DNA from: Streptomyces sp. NBC_00663
GTDB lineage: Bacteria; Actinomycetota; Actinomycetes; Streptomycetales; Streptomycetaceae
Assembly: GCF_036226885.1 (NCBI RefSeq)
Contig: NZ_CP109027.1
Span: 434,001 to 498,000 of the forward strand
Direction of reading: 5' to 3'
DNA length: 64,000 bases
Below, one piece after another: positions 63,596 through 64,000 of the stretch. Numbering within the stretch: position 1 is the stretch's first letter; each line of letters starts with the position of its first letter. The notes under the pieces are model-generated. The model was not told the DNA's origin, did no database searches, and saw only the letters and a program-made list of their open reading frames with translations. Position numbers and translations under genes: made by a program.

Positions 63596-64000
63596 TCAGA
63601 CCGCCGTGAGCGCGGCGGTCGGCTCCTCCGCCTCGGTCAGCAGGTCCAGCAGGCTCGCCCGGGCGCGGGCCACGCGGGAACGGACCGTGCCGATCGGGCA
63701 GTCGCCGGCCTCGGCGACCTCCGCGTACGGCAGGCCGGCCAGCTGTGTGAGGACGAACGCCTGCCGGCGCTCGGCGGGCAGCGTGGCCAGCAGATCCAGC
63801 AGGGCGATGCCGTCGTCGAAGCCGGGCAGGCCCTGCGGCTGGGCGTGCTCGACGGCCAGTTGCCAGTCCGCTACGTCGGACAGGCGCGGCCGGGCGGCGG
63901 CGTACCGGTAGCTGTCGATGACGGCCCGGCGGGCGATCGACAGCAGCCAGGCGCGCGCCGAGGAGCGCCCTTCGAAGCGGTGCAGGCTGCCGAGCGCCCG
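63596..64000 (-). CDS. ECF RNA polymerase sigma factor, C-terminal part (runs off the window)
   Basis: The last 134 residues are present. The end of region 2 is RFEGRSSARAWLLSIARRAV, then IDSYRYAAARPRLSDVADW. Region 4 is LPAERRQAFVLTQLAGLPYA, then EVAEAGDCPIGTVRSRVARA. The motif 'GLPYAEVAEAxxCPIGTVRSRVARAR' is that of the SigK/SigC-like or RpoE-type ECF group common in Streptomyces. The start lies beyond base 64000. A strong terminator follows its stop. Confidence 0.93.
   Translation of the reverse strand, partial: RALGSLHRFEGRSSARAWLLSIARRAVIDSYRYAAARPRLSDVADWQLAVEHAQPQGLPGFDDGIALLDLLATLPAERRQAFVLTQLAGLPYAEVAEAGDCPIGTVRSRVARARASLLDLLTEAEEPTAALTAV

Overview
The window is high-GC actinobacterial DNA and almost certainly Streptomyces. 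Codon third positions are nearly all G or C and GTG starts are frequent. Several gene families typical of streptomycetes are present: an XRE/DUF5753 regulator with DUF397 and a GHKL ATPase, a DUF574 methyltransferase, a DUF5937 ArsR regulator, a SigE-type sigma factor with its partner, and an XRE-nSTAND-WD40 giant. There are no rRNA or tRNA genes, no CRISPR array, no polyketide or peptide synthetase and no phage module. It reads as accessory or sub-telomeric-arm chromosome: many small regulator-plus-enzyme units, and an unusual number of broken genes.

Layout. 0-5 kb: a LacI-family remnant, a secreted protein, a DUF5937 regulator with a TTA codon at its second position, a MarR/hydrolase pair sharing a long inverted repeat, an orphan SUKH-4 protein, a methyltransferase, and a TnpB remnant directly behind it. 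5-12.5 kb: exonuclease, HEAT-repeat and CbrC-like proteins, an NAD(P)-binding oxidoreductase with a divergent HxlR regulator, and an MFS exporter with a divergent DeoR regulator. 12.6-13.7 kb: fragments of an MFS transporter and a GH78 rhamnosidase, joined head to head. 13.7-16.3 kb: MarR, then cupin dioxygenase, two XapX membrane peptides and an esterase-type hydrolase. 16.4-17.8 kb: an aminoglycoside-phosphotransferase-like gene and a small conserved protein. 17.9-22.4 kb: XRE/MmyB-type regulator, aldo/keto reductase and zinc alcohol dehydrogenase, followed by a degraded flavodoxin and second aldo/keto reductase fused by deletion. 22.4-28.1 kb: mechanosensitive-channel protein, membrane acyltransferase, DUF574 methyltransferase, XRE/DUF5753, DUF397, ATPase and a HEAT-like gene. 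28.2-30.5 kb: a LuxR-type ATPase regulator ruined by frameshifts.

30.7-40.6 kb: VOC protein and TetR, histidine phosphatase, PepE-like peptidase, lipoprotein, NUDIX hydrolase, phosphotransferase, MFS exporter with divergent LysR, FAD oxidoreductase and amidohydrolase. 40.6-43.9 kb: a degraded zone with a dihydrofolate-reductase-like scrap, a permease/aldehyde-dehydrogenase fusion and a dctA stub, surrounding an intact PIG-L deacetylase. 44-50 kb: sirtuin, cold-shock protein, squalene/phytoene synthase-like protein, a divergent NAD-dependent DNA ligase and a pyridoxamine-oxidase-like protein. 49.5-54.6 kb: TetR and FAD monooxygenase around a palindromic operator, small proteins, a second head-to-head pair of gene remnants (SDR and SigJ-like sigma factor), an FMN reductase and a TfoX-N protein. 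54.7-64 kb: ECF sigma factor with its translationally coupled membrane partner, a 1,239-residue XRE-nSTAND-WD40 protein facing an acyltransferase across a perfect inverted repeat, an amidase, a VOC protein, and the 3' part of another ECF sigma factor.

Two themes stand out. Most enzymes sit beside a dedicated divergent regulator, and in many of these gaps the operator is directly visible as an inverted repeat. The broken genes mostly look like deletions that fused neighbours rather than insertions: at least six junctions can be read, two of which removed both 5' ends and the shared promoter of a divergent pair. The best candidate for an undescribed system is the XRE-nSTAND-WD40/acyltransferase pair; its function is not known from sequence.
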